DNA of 64,000 nt from Rhodococcus ruber NBRC 15591 (lineage in GTDB: Bacteria; Actinomycetota; Actinomycetes; Mycobacteriales; Mycobacteriaceae). A program made the translations under genes and the position numbers. The stretch lies in the NCBI RefSeq assembly GCF_001894945.1, contig NZ_BCXE01000033.1, positions 62,001 to 126,000 on the forward strand. The letters are read 5' to 3'. How positions within the stretch are numbered: the first letter of the stretch is position 1; each line of letters begins with the position of its first letter. This document shows positions 55,812 through 63,419 of the stretch, one piece after another. The notes under the pieces are model-generated. The model was not told where the DNA came from, did not search any database, and saw only the letters and a program-made list of their open reading frames with translations.

Positions 55812-55837
55812 GGAACAAGCACCCACCCTGTCGTGTT
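55812..55837 (+). promoter_or_regulatory. SigH-type autoregulatory promoter of sigH
   Basis: GGAAC (55812-55816), 18-bp spacer, GTT (55835-55837): the GGAAY-N18-GTT pattern recognised by SigH/SigR factors. Transcription would start near 55845, giving a leader of about 110 nt. Known SigH genes autoregulate in this way. Confidence 0.6.
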
Positions 55838-55957
55838 GATTCCGGGTGGCCGCCACGATCGGCGTGGCCGGTGACCGAGAGCGAGGAGTGCCGCGTGCCT
55901 GTGCTGTGCCCGTCCCGGCCGGTAGCCTTCACGGATACGGCAAGTGAAGGGATCGGT

Positions 55958-56587
55958 GTGGTCGAGGAGTCTGGTACGGAACTGGCCGAACGGTTCGAGC
56001 GGGATGCATTGCCCCTGCTCGATCAGCTCTACGGCGCGGCGCTGCGGATGACCCGCAACCCCGCGGACGCGGAGGATCTGGTTCAGGAGACGTATATCAA
56101 GGCGTTCTCCGCCTTCTCCTCGTTCAAGGAGGGGACCAATCTCAAGGCGTGGCTGTACCGCATCCTGACGAACACCTACATCAACTCCTACCGCAAGAAG
56201 CAGCGCCAGCCCGCTCAGTACCCCACCGAGGAGATCACCGACTGGCAGCTGGCGGCGACGGCCGAGCACAGCTCCACCGGTCTGCGGTCGGCCGAGGTCG
56301 AGGCGCTCGACGCGCTTCCCGACGACGACATCAAGGCCGCGTTGCAGGAGCTGCCCGAGGAGTTCCGGATGGCGGTGTACTACGCCGACGTCGAGGGTTT
56401 CCCGTACAAGGAGATCGCGGAGATCATGGGCACGCCCATCGGCACGGTCATGTCACGGCTGCACCGCGGCCGCAAGCAGCTGCGCGGCCTGCTGGCCGAT
56501 GTCGCGCGGGAGCGAGGATTCAACCGGAGCGGGGCCGTGGACGCTGCTGTCGGACACGGCGTGGACAACAAGGAGGTCTCGAGGTGA
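55958..56587 (+). CDS. sigH: ECF sigma factor SigH (redox/heat stress)
   Basis: 209 residues. Region 2 contains [40 protein letters not shown] and [25 protein letters not shown]; region 4 has [49 protein letters not shown]. Both closely match M. tuberculosis SigH and Streptomyces SigR. It controls thioredoxin and other disulfide-stress genes, and is held by RshA. GTG at 55958 is used; further codons upstream are poorly conserved. The stop overlaps the rshA GTG. Confidence 0.96.
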   Translation: MVEESGTELAERFERDALPLLDQLYGAALRMTRNPADAEDLVQETYIKAFSAFSSFKEGTNLKAWLYRILTNTYINSYRKKQRQPAQYPTEEITDWQLAATAEHSSTGLRSAEVEALDALPDDDIKAALQELPEEFRMAVYYADVEGFPYKEIAEIMGTPIGTVMSRLHRGRKQLRGLLADVARERGFNRSGAVDAAVGHGVDNKEVSR

Positions 56588-56865
56588 GCGAGTCGGCCGA
56601 CTTCGATCAGCTCGACTGTTCCGCAGTGATCGCGGACGTCTATCTGCTGCTCGACAGCGAGTGCGACGACCGGTCGCGTGAGCGTCTGCAGCGCCATCTC
56701 GACGACTGCGGGTCCTGCCTCGAGGCGTACGGGCTCGAATCCCAGCTCAAGTCCCTGCTCAGCCGCAAGTGCGGCGGCGAGCACGCCCCGGAGGGCCTGC
56801 GGGAGCGGCTGCTGGTCGAGATCCGGCGGACCGTCGTCGTGACGCGCACCGACGTCCGGGATTGA
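56584..56865 (+). CDS. rshA: Anti-sigma factor RshA (zinc-containing redox switch)
   Basis: 93 residues with C12, H38, C42 and C45 in the HxxxCxxC arrangement (RHLDDCGSC). The spacing equals that of C11/H37/C41/C44 in Streptomyces RsrA, where C11 and C44 form the trigger disulfide. C27 and C63 are extra cysteines. Reduced RshA with zinc would bind SigH, and disulfide formation would release it. GTGA overlap with sigH ensures matched synthesis. Confidence 0.95.
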   Translation: MSESADFDQLDCSAVIADVYLLLDSECDDRSRERLQRHLDDCGSCLEAYGLESQLKSLLSRKCGGEHAPEGLRERLLVEIRRTVVVTRTDVRD

Positions 56866-56872
56866 CCACCCG

Positions 56873-56922
56873 ACACGCGTGAGGGGGCCGGAAGCAGCTG
56901 CTTCCGGCCCCCTCACGCGTGT
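56873..56922. terminator. Perfect 50-bp palindrome, bidirectional terminator
   Basis: Arms of 25 bp (56873-56897 and 56898-56922) are exact reverse complements with no spacer. It lies between the stops of rshA and the bL37 gene and would form a very stable hairpin on either strand. Confidence 0.85.
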
Positions 56923-56931
56923 GTGCGCGCC

Positions 56932-57006
56932 TCAGGCGTTGGGACGCTTGCCGTGGTTGGCGGCGTTACCCTTGCGACTGCGCTTCTTGCGGCCTCGCTT
57001 ACCCAT
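56932..57006 (-). CDS. Large-subunit ribosomal protein bL37 (24 residues)
   Basis: A very short, extremely basic protein starting MGKRGRKKRSRKGNAANHG and ending KRPNA. It corresponds to actinobacterial bL37, first seen in mycobacterial 70S structures, and the remembered M. smegmatis peptide ends in the same ANHGKRPNA. The ATG at 57006 has AAAGGAG 8 nt upstream, so the start is clear. It is easily missed because of its size. The 50-bp hairpin downstream would end its transcript. Confidence 0.9.
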   Translation of the reverse strand: MGKRGRKKRSRKGNAANHGKRPNA

Positions 57007-57102
57007 GGTCCGATCTCCTTTCTGGTTCATTACAGTGTTTCACGTGTGGTCCGGTGGCCCTGAAAGCAGGGCCACCGTCTTCTTCGTGGAATGAGGTGCC
57101 CG

Positions 57103-57318
57103 ATGGCCGAAGACGTGCGCGCCGAGATGGTCTCCACCGTGTTCGAGGTGGTGGTGCAGGAAGGGGACGTCGTCGCCGAGGGCGACACGCTGGTGATCCT
57201 GGAGTCCATGAAGATGGAGATTCCGGTGCTCGCCGAGACGTCGGGCACCGTGACCTCACTGGACGTGGTCGTCGGCGACGTCGTGCAGCAGGGCGACCTC
57301 ATCGCGGTCATCTCCTGA
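57103..57318 (+). CDS. Biotinylated/lipoyl-domain carrier protein (TB7.3-like)
   Basis: 71 residues forming one biotinyl domain: VRAEMVSTVFEVVVQEGDVVAEGDTLVILESMKMEIPVLAETSGTV, where the lysine of ESMKMEI would be biotinylated by BirA. The match to M. tuberculosis TB7.3 (Rv3221c) is clear; that protein is biotinylated in vivo but its carboxylase partner is unknown. The ATG at 57103 gives the matching length. It precedes pdtaS by 17 bp and probably shares its message. No carboxylase subunit is adjacent. Confidence 0.92.
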   Translation: MAEDVRAEMVSTVFEVVVQEGDVVAEGDTLVILESMKMEIPVLAETSGTVTSLDVVVGDVVQQGDLIAVIS

Positions 57319-57335
57319 GTCCGCACGTGCCGCCC

Positions 57336-58814
57336 GTGTCCACCCTCAGCGCTCTTCTCGCCGAGCACACCGACCTGCCGGGCGGTGCGGTCGACCACCT
57401 GCAGCGAGTCGTCGGCGAATGGCAGTTGCTCGCGGACCTGTCCTTCGCGGACGTCCTGTTGTGGGTGAGCGCCGAGCCGAGTGGGGTGGTGTGCGTGGCG
57501 CAGTGCCGCCCCACCACCGCATCGACCGTGCTGCCCGAGGACATGGTGGGTTCGGTGGTGTCCGAGCGGGAGCACCCGCACGTGTTGCGGGCCCTCGAGA
57601 CCGGAGTGGTCGTCTCTGCGGACGCGCGGCCCAGCCACGTCGCGCCGCTGCGCCGGCAGGCGGTGCCGGTCCGCTGGGACGGGCAGGTCATCGCCGTTCT
57701 GAGCCGCGACGCGGCCACCGTGGCCAGGCGCACCAAGAGCGCCCTCGAGACCGCGTACCTCGAGTGCGCCGACGCCCTGTTCACGATGATCTGCGAGGGC
57801 ACCTTCCCGACCACGGAATCGCGTTCGGACACCAAGTCGAGCCCCCGCGCGGGCGACGGCTTCATCCGCCTCGACCGGTCCGGCCGGGTGGTGTATGCGA
57901 GCCCGAATGCCCTGTCCGCCTACCACCGGATGGGGTTGAACTCCGACCTGCTCGGCCAGAACCTGATCGAGACGACACGCGCGCTGGTGACCGATCCGTT
58001 CGAGAGCGAGGACGTCGAGAGCTACCTGCGGGGTGCGGTGCGCGGCAAGCTGGGACGGCCCATGGAGATCGAGGCACGCGGGGCCACCGTGCTGCTGCGT
58101 GCGCTGGTGCTCGCGCCCGGCGGCCGGCTCGAGGGTGCGGCGGTGGTCATCCGCGACGTCACCGAGGTCAAGCGGCGCGATCGGGCGTTGCTGAGCAAGG
58201 ATGCCACGATCCGGGAGATCCACCACCGGGTGAAGAACAACCTGCAGACGGTCGCGGCCCTGCTGCGGCTGCAGGCGCGACGCACCGGCAACACCGAGGC
58301 CCGGCAGGCGCTGGCCGAGGCGGTGCGCCGGGTGACGTCGATCGCGCTCGTGCACGAGGCGCTGTCGATGTCGGTGGACGAGGAGGTCGATCTCGACGAC
58401 GTCGTCGACCGGCTGATCCCCATCGTCGTCGACGTCGCGGCCGTGGGCAGTCAGGTCCGGGTGCGCCGGGAGGGCAGCCTGGGGGTATTCCCCGCCGAGC
58501 GGGCGACACCGCTGGTGATGGTGCTCACCGAACTCGTGCAGAACTCGGTCGAGCATGCCTTCGATCCGGGTGCGGCCGGCACCGTGACGCTGCGGGCCGA
58601 GCGGTCGGCCCGCTGGCTCGACGTGGTGGTCCACGACGAGGGCAAGGGACTGCCGGAGGGATTCGACCTCGAGAGCTCGGACCGGTTGGGCCTGCAGATC
58701 GTCCGCACGCTCGTCGCCGCCGAACTCGGCGGCACGTTGCGGCTCGAGCGGGGCGCGACGACGGGAACGGATGCGCGGCTGCGGGTTCCGCTGGGCCGGG
58801 TGGCGCTCGGCTGA
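57336..58814 (+). CDS. pdtaS: Sensor histidine kinase PdtaS (HisKA_2 type)
   Basis: 492 residues, soluble. N-terminal GAF-like region (VDHLQRVVGEWQLLADLSFADVLLWV...), then a PAS domain (GDGFIRLDRSGRVVYASPNALSAYHRMGL), then the HisKA_2 H-box ATIREIHHRVKNNLQTVAALLRLQAR (H296/H297) and the ATPase domain with LVQNSVEHAF, VHDEGKGL and DRLGLQIVRTL. PdtaS phosphorylates PdtaR, an ANTAR RNA-binding antiterminator, and in mycobacteria responds to NO and copper. The GTG at 57336 matches the remembered start (VSTL); another GTG nine bases upstream is in frame. The partner pdtaR is not in this window. Confidence 0.95.
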   Translation: MSTLSALLAEHTDLPGGAVDHLQRVVGEWQLLADLSFADVLLWVSAEPSGVVCVAQCRPTTASTVLPEDMVGSVVSEREHPHVLRALETGVVVSADARPSHVAPLRRQAVPVRWDGQVIAVLSRDAATVARRTKSALETAYLECADALFTMICEGTFPTTESRSDTKSSPRAGDGFIRLDRSGRVVYASPNALSAYHRMGLNSDLLGQNLIETTRALVTDPFESEDVESYLRGAVRGKLGRPMEIEARGATVLLRALVLAPGGRLEGAAVVIRDVTEVKRRDRALLSKDATIREIHHRVKNNLQTVAALLRLQARRTGNTEARQALAEAVRRVTSIALVHEALSMSVDEEVDLDDVVDRLIPIVVDVAAVGSQVRVRREGSLGVFPAERATPLVMVLTELVQNSVEHAFDPGAAGTVTLRAERSARWLDVVVHDEGKGLPEGFDLESSDRLGLQIVRTLVAAELGGTLRLERGATTGTDARLRVPLGRVALG

Positions 58815-58856
58815 GCCCCGGTGGGGAGTCCGGCGGGAACCAGGCCCGCGGAGGCA

Positions 58857-58891
58857 GGAAGGCCCGGCACCGAAGCGGTGCCGGGCCTTCC
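58857..58891. terminator. Bidirectional terminator between pdtaS and whiB1
   Basis: Perfect 16-bp stem (58857-58872 and 58876-58891) with an AAG loop, between the convergent stops. Confidence 0.85.
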
Positions 58892-58916
58892 CGGAGATCT
58901 GTGGCGGTGGGCCGTG

Positions 58917-59171
58917 TCAGACCGCGGAGCGCGCCCGGGTGCGGGCGTTGCGGCGCTTGAGGGCACGACGCTCGTCCTCGCTCATGCCGCCCCACACGCC
59001 CGCGTCCTGACCGGACTCGAGGGCCCACGAGAGGCACTCGGCGGTGACGGGGCAGCGGTTGCACACGAGCTTGGCGTCGGCGATCTGCGCGAGGGCCGGG
59101 CCGCTGTTACCGACGGGGAAGAACAGCTCGGGATCCTCGTCGCGGCAGATGGCCTTGTGGCGCCAGTCCAT
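58917..59171 (-). CDS. whiB1: WhiB1 Fe-S regulator
   Basis: 84 residues, the same length as M. tuberculosis WhiB1. Cysteines C9, C37, C40 and C46 hold an NO-sensitive [4Fe-4S] cluster; GVWGG and the C-terminal basic tail follow. WhiB1 is essential in mycobacteria and binds the primary sigma factor. The ATG at 59171 has AAGGAGAG upstream and is preferred over a longer GTG frame. A CRP-type site lies about 90-110 bp upstream, matching known cAMP receptor protein control of whiB1 in mycobacteria. Confidence 0.96.
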   Translation of the reverse strand: MDWRHKAICRDEDPELFFPVGNSGPALAQIADAKLVCNRCPVTAECLSWALESGQDAGVWGGMSEDERRALKRRNARTRARSAV

Positions 59172-59262
59172 GCTTCTACTCTCCTTCGATAGTGCTCGTC
59201 GCACCGGCTGATCGTGGTGGCAAGTTCATGCGTGCGTCGGCAAGTGTTTCCGCGCGGTTACT

Positions 59263-59278
59263 TGTGAATGCTTTCACG
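59263..59278. promoter_or_regulatory. CRP-type binding site upstream of whiB1
   Basis: TGTGA-ATGCTT-TCACG fits the TGTGA-N6-TCACA CRP consensus with one mismatch. It lies in the 224-bp intergenic region 59172-59395, which is AT-richer than its surroundings and otherwise holds only promoter-like sequence and the end of the DAG-kinase transcript. Confidence 0.65.
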
Positions 59279-59395
59279 AACCAGCGTGAAGTCAATAGGA
59301 ATCGACACGACCGTGGGGAAGCTCACGCCGGCTGTGGCCCGTTCCGGGACTCGAACTTCCTTTGTACACCGCGGAACACAAAAATGTAACCCGGG

Positions 59396-60346
59396 TCACT
59401 CCACGGACGGGGTGGGTGCCACGACCTCGAGCACGGCCGGAACCGACACGAACTCCACCTCGGTGCGAAGACCGAGGTAGTCCCCGTCCACCTGCAGGCC
59501 GATCGGCCGGCTCGATTCCGCTCGCACCCGTGCGACGTCGTCGACCCGCACCAAGCGGCGGGAGTTCGGATTCCCGTGGCGCGCGAGCAACTGGCGGACC
59601 ACCCGCAAGCTTGCGAACACCGCCGTCGTCGTCATCGCGAAGACACCGAGCCCGGTGTCGAACGAGGTGCCCGGATTGGTGTGCACCGGGCGCTTGTCCA
59701 GATAGGTCCACGGGCTCGAATTGGAGACGAACGCGTAGTACACGCCCGGGATCGGCGGCCGTCCGGGCAGCGTCAGCGTCAGCGCGGGCTCGGCACCCTT
59801 GGACTTGAAGAACTGCGTGATCGAATGCACGACGTATCGGGCGGTCGTGACCTTCCGCCCGCCCAGCCGGCTCAGGTCGACGGCCTCGCACACCTGTGCG
59901 TCGAGTCCGAGCCCCGCATTGAAGACGAACCACCGGCCGTCGCAGTGGCCGAGACCGATCCGGCGGGTCGTGCGCCGGGCCAGCAGATCGAGCAGTTGCG
60001 CGGTCGCCTTCACCGGATCGGCGTCCACACCCAGCGAACGGGCGAAGACGTTGGCCGACCCGCCGGGGACGACCGCGAGCAGCGGGAGCGTGGGGTCGGC
60101 AACCCGCTCGGACGGGGTACCGAGCAGGCCGTTGACGATCTCGTTGACGGTGCCGTCGCCGCCGTGCGCGACGACGACGTCCATTCCGTCGGCGTGCGCC
60201 GAGCGGGCCAGTTCGGCGGCGTGCCCCCGATGGGTGGTGTGGGCGACGGTGAGGGAGACCCGATCGGCGAGCGCGCGGGCCAACCGGTCGCGACCGGCCG
60301 GAGTGGTGGTCGTCGCGTTGGGGTTCACGATCAGCAGTGCGCGCAC
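59396..60346 (-). CDS. Diacylglycerol/lipid kinase family protein
   Basis: 316 residues. The catalytic domain begins RALLIVNPNATTTTPAGRD, with the nucleotide-binding VVVAHGGDGTVNEIVNGLLG and VVPGGSANVFARSLG; the C-terminal beta-sandwich has LQVDGDYLGLRTEVEFVSVPAVLEV. It belongs to the DagK/YegS family that phosphorylates diacylglycerol or related lipids (M. tuberculosis Rv3218 position). The GTG at 60346 has TAGGCT 8 nt upstream. No membrane segment, so it would act at the inner membrane surface. Confidence 0.93.
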   Translation of the reverse strand: MRALLIVNPNATTTTPAGRDRLARALADRVSLTVAHTTHRGHAAELARSAHADGMDVVVAHGGDGTVNEIVNGLLGTPSERVADPTLPLLAVVPGGSANVFARSLGVDADPVKATAQLLDLLARRTTRRIGLGHCDGRWFVFNAGLGLDAQVCEAVDLSRLGGRKVTTARYVVHSITQFFKSKGAEPALTLTLPGRPPIPGVYYAFVSNSSPWTYLDKRPVHTNPGTSFDTGLGVFAMTTTAVFASLRVVRQLLARHGNPNSRRLVRVDDVARVRAESSRPIGLQVDGDYLGLRTEVEFVSVPAVLEVVAPTPSVE

Positions 60347-60381
60347 GGAGCATCAGCCTAAGTGGTCTCGCACGGGTCCAC

Positions 60382-60387
60382 TACGCT
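60382..60387 (+). promoter_or_regulatory. -10 hexamer TACGCT for leaderless membrane-protein gene
   Basis: Exactly 6 nt before the GTG at 60394. Confidence 0.7.
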
Positions 60388-60393
60388 GGCCGG

Positions 60394-60822
60394 GTGTCCA
60401 CCGAGTCGCCACGCAGCACCGTCCCGTCCACCGTTCGAGCGGCGGGTGGTCTCGTCGTCCTCGAAGGCGTGATCGCGATCGGTTTCGCTGTGGTGTCCGT
60501 GGTCCGGGCGCTGACGGGCGGGCACGACCAGACGGTCGGAAACGGCTACGGCCTCGCGCTGTGGCTGGGAATCCTGTTCGGTGGCGTGCTCGCGGCCGGG
60601 ATCGCGCTGTTACGCGGACAGCGCTGGGGACGGGCCGTGGCGATCGTCGCGCAGCTGCTGTTGCTGCCGGTGGCCTGGTCGCTGCTGACCGATTCCCACC
60701 AGGTCGTGCTCGGCATCCTGTTGACCCTGATCGTGGTGCCGGCGCTGGTGCTGCTGTTCAGCCCGCCGACGACGCGCTGGCTGGCCCAGGACTACGCGCC
60801 GGATGCCGACGACGCGGCCTGA
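60394..60822 (+). CDS. Small integral membrane protein (Rv3217c-like)
   Basis: 142 residues with four hydrophobic segments: TVRAAGGLVVLEGVIAIGFAVVSVV, GLALWLGILFGGVLAAGIALL, AVAIVAQLLLLPVAWSLL and VVLGILLTLIVVPALVLLF. The sequence resembles the uncharacterised membrane protein found between dagK and a GNAT gene in mycobacteria. TACGCT lies exactly 6 nt before the GTG, giving the start. The 3' end overlaps the convergent GNAT gene by 31 bp. Function unknown. Confidence 0.85.
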   Translation: MSTESPRSTVPSTVRAAGGLVVLEGVIAIGFAVVSVVRALTGGHDQTVGNGYGLALWLGILFGGVLAAGIALLRGQRWGRAVAIVAQLLLLPVAWSLLTDSHQVVLGILLTLIVVPALVLLFSPPTTRWLAQDYAPDADDAA

Positions 60823-61292
60823 CCCCCGCCGAGCGCGGTGAGCGCCTGCCCGCTGAGACGGAAGGTGGTCCACTCGTCCTGCGGGACCGCGCCGAGCGAA
60901 CGGTAGAACCCGATCGACGGCGTGTTCCAGTCCAGCACCGACCAGCTCAGGCGGCTGTAGCCGCGGTCGACGCACTCGCGGGCCAGCGCCGCGAGCAGGG
61001 CGCGGCCGTGTCCCTGCCCCCGGTGCTCGGGCCGGACGTACAGGTCCTCGAGATAGATGCCGTGCACCCCGTCCCAGGTGGAGAAGTTGCGGAACCACAA
61101 CGCCATGCCCACCACCGTTCCGTGCGCGTCCTCGGCCACGTGGGCGAACGCGGCGGCATCGGCCCCGAACAACGCCGTGTGCAGCTGCTCGGGCACGACG
61201 GTGCACTCGTGGCGAGCCTTCTCGTACTCGGCCAGTTCGTAGACGAGGGCGGTGAGAGCGTCGACGTCGGCGGGACGGGCGCGGCGGATCAC
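60792..61292 (-). CDS. GNAT family N-acetyltransferase
   Basis: 166 residues. The acetyl-CoA site is YVRPEHRGQGHGRALLAALARECV (R/QxxGxG/A), preceded by GMALWFRNFSTWDGVHGIYLEDL and followed by LSWSVLDWNTPSIGFYRSLGA. The central region resembles spermidine/diamine N-acetyltransferase-like proteins, but the substrate is not established. The GTG at 61292 has GAAAGG upstream. Position matches M. tuberculosis Rv3216, which I recall as a truncated gene there; here it is full length. Confidence 0.9.
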   Translation of the reverse strand: MIRRARPADVDALTALVYELAEYEKARHECTVVPEQLHTALFGADAAAFAHVAEDAHGTVVGMALWFRNFSTWDGVHGIYLEDLYVRPEHRGQGHGRALLAALARECVDRGYSRLSWSVLDWNTPSIGFYRSLGAVPQDEWTTFRLSGQALTALGGGQAASSASGA

Positions 61293-61385
61293 GATCGGGC
61301 CTTTCGTGAGGTTCGGCGACCCGCCGGAGGGCGGATATCGCGGTCGATTCTCGCGTTCGGGCGAGTTTTCAGCGAGGATCGACCC

Positions 61386-62174
61386 GTGACAACGGTACTT
61401 GCGGTGGCAAATCAGAAGGGTGGCGTCGCGAAGACGACCACCGTCGCGTCTCTGGCGGCCGCCCTGGCCGGGCTGGGGCAGCGGGTGCTCGTCGTCGACC
61501 TGGACCCGCAGGGCTGCCTGACGTTCTCGCTCGGGCACAACCCCGACCGGCTCGAACGGTCGGTGCACGACGTGCTGGTGGGGGCGGCGGAGGCCAAGGA
61601 GGTCCTGCTCGATACCGACGAGGGGTTCACGTTGCTGCCCGCGACGATCGACCTCGCCGGCGCCGAGGCGCTGCTGCTGATGCGGCCGGGGCGCGAGTTC
61701 ACCCTTCGCCGGGCGCTGGCGCCCCTGCTCGACAGCTTCGACGTCGTCGTGATCGACTGCCCGCCGTCGCTGGGCGTGCTCACGCTCAACGGCCTGACCG
61801 CGGCGCAGTCCGTGCTCGTGCCCCTGCAGTGCGAGACCCTCGCGCACCGCGGCGTCGGGCAGCTGCTGCGCACCGTCGCCGAGGTCAAACAGATCACCAA
61901 CCCCGACCTCGAGCTGCTCGGTGCCCTGCCGACCCTCTACGACGCCCGCACGACGCACAGCCGTGACGTGCTCGCCGACGTCGCCGACCGGTACGACATG
62001 CCGGTGCTCGCGCCGCCGATCCCGCGCACCGTCCGCTTCGCGGAGGCGTCGGCGTCCGGAGCCTCGGTGCTGGCCGGCCGGAAGAACAAGGGCGCCGAGG
62101 CCTACCGCGTGCTGGCCGAGAACCTGCTCGCCCATTGGCGCGACGGCAAGGAGCTGGTCACCTTCACGTCGTGA
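61386..62174 (+). CDS. ParA-family ATPase (chromosomal orphan)
   Basis: 262 residues. The deviant Walker A is VANQKGGVAKTTT, the A' motif VVDLDPQGCLTFSLG, and Walker B VVIDCPPSLGVLTLNGL. There is no adjacent parB, so it is not the main segregation ParA (M. tuberculosis Rv3213c position). It may position another cargo; this is not known. GAGGAT lies 6 nt before the GTG, a weak version of the leaderless -10. Downstream, a 12-bp GC palindrome (62181-62192) separates it from the convergent gene. Confidence 0.92.
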   Translation: MTTVLAVANQKGGVAKTTTVASLAAALAGLGQRVLVVDLDPQGCLTFSLGHNPDRLERSVHDVLVGAAEAKEVLLDTDEGFTLLPATIDLAGAEALLLMRPGREFTLRRALAPLLDSFDVVVIDCPPSLGVLTLNGLTAAQSVLVPLQCETLAHRGVGQLLRTVAEVKQITNPDLELLGALPTLYDARTTHSRDVLADVADRYDMPVLAPPIPRTVRFAEASASGASVLAGRKNKGAEAYRVLAENLLAHWRDGKELVTFTS

Positions 62175-62192
62175 CCGGTGGCCCGGCCGGGC

Positions 62193-63410
62193 TCACCGCA
62201 GCACCACGACCTGCGGCCCCCGCTGCTCGAGCACCGCACTCCCGGCGACCGCGACGTTCACGACACCGGTCCCGTCGCGCGCGACCGGAATGCGCTGCCG
62301 TTCCGTCCCGGTGGCCGGATCGACCACGGCGAGGGCGTCGCGCACCGGAAGCAGCAGCGCTCCGGCCATGGCACTGCCGGTGCCCGTCGTTCCCGGCACC
62401 GTCCACTGCGGCACCAGGTCGTCGCCGCCGAGGGCGACGGTCTGCGTGCCCGACCACCACGTGAGGATCGAACCCTGGGCCGTCGCGGGGAACACCGCCT
62501 CCGGTGTCGCCGCGGCCGACAGCGGGTGCCGCGCGGTGACCGTGCCCGCGGCGTCGTACACGGCGAGCACGGGCCCGGAGGACGCGGTGGGCGGCAGATA
62601 CAGCACCGTGCGCTCGCCGGTCACCGCGACGACCCGCGTACCGCCGTCGTCCGGTCCCAGTTCCGGTAGCACCGACGAGGCGATCTCCGCCGGCTGCGAA
62701 TCGGCCTCGGGGGTCGTCTCGAGCAGCGTCAGGCGGTCGGCTTCCTCACCGGGGCAGCGTTCGACCACCGCAAGCCGGCTGTTGCTCGCCGCGGCCGAGT
62801 TCAGCGTGCATCCGCTGCGGGGCTGGGCCCCCGGCACGACGGGCGCGTCCACGCGTCCGTACTCGAGTGTCCGCACGAGATCGGACCGCCACAGTTCGAG
62901 ACGAGTGTCGCCCCGGGAGATCACGTGGGTGTCGGCAGCGGTGAGGGTCACCGCGTCGTCGGCGTCGCTCGAACGTTGCGCGCCGCGCATTCCCGAGTCG
63001 GGAACGAGCTGGGTGACCTGGCTGCATCCCCGCCGGTCGCGGTAGACCGCGACGGCGGTGCGCCAGTCCTCGACCACGCCGCACAGCGGTATGTCGCGGT
63101 CGTAGCGCCACAGTTCGGCGCCCGAGTCGAGGGCGCGGCCGGTGACGGTGCCGCCGTCCCCGGTGACCACGACGGCGCCGACCGCGATCGGACGGGACGT
63201 CGCGCCGCTGGGGGCGCGCCACGCCTCCGTCAGGGTCGACGGCACGACGGTCGCGGACGGTGGCGGCTCCGGTGCCGCGTCGGTCGTGACGGACACGGTG
63301 CCACGCGCATCCGAGCGCAACCAGACGACGCTCGCCGCCGCGACGACCGCGACGGCGAGCACGAGTGCTGCGATCAGATCCGCCCGGGTTCTGCGCTCCG
63401 GTGCGATCAT
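62193..63410 (-). CDS. Membrane-anchored PQQ-like beta-propeller protein (Rv3212-like)
   Basis: 405 residues: a short basic start, one membrane helix (DLIAALVLAVAVVAAASVVWL), a Pro/Ser/Thr-rich linker, then extracellular repeats typical of PQQ-like propellers (ITTDGGTVTGRALDSGAELWRYDRD-type blades and ALAVVDPATGTERQRIPVA). Cysteine pairs in the propeller fit an exported location. The family neighbours rhlE in mycobacteria (Rv3212). No cofactor-binding or catalytic residues are evident. ATG at 63410 follows the rhlE stop by 9 bp, so the two are in one operon. Confidence 0.87.
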   Translation of the reverse strand: MIAPERRTRADLIAALVLAVAVVAAASVVWLRSDARGTVSVTTDAAPEPPPSATVVPSTLTEAWRAPSGATSRPIAVGAVVVTGDGGTVTGRALDSGAELWRYDRDIPLCGVVEDWRTAVAVYRDRRGCSQVTQLVPDSGMRGAQRSSDADDAVTLTAADTHVISRGDTRLELWRSDLVRTLEYGRVDAPVVPGAQPRSGCTLNSAAASNSRLAVVERCPGEEADRLTLLETTPEADSQPAEIASSVLPELGPDDGGTRVVAVTGERTVLYLPPTASSGPVLAVYDAAGTVTARHPLSAAATPEAVFPATAQGSILTWWSGTQTVALGGDDLVPQWTVPGTTGTGSAMAGALLLPVRDALAVVDPATGTERQRIPVARDGTGVVNVAVAGSAVLEQRGPQVVVLR

Positions 63411-63419
63411 CGCGAGCGG

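Noticed and set aside
59339-59360. tRNA-like T-loop TTCGAGTCCC on the minus strand upstream of whiB1
   Set aside because: The flanking bases do not pair as a T stem and no acceptor, D or anticodon arms are present.
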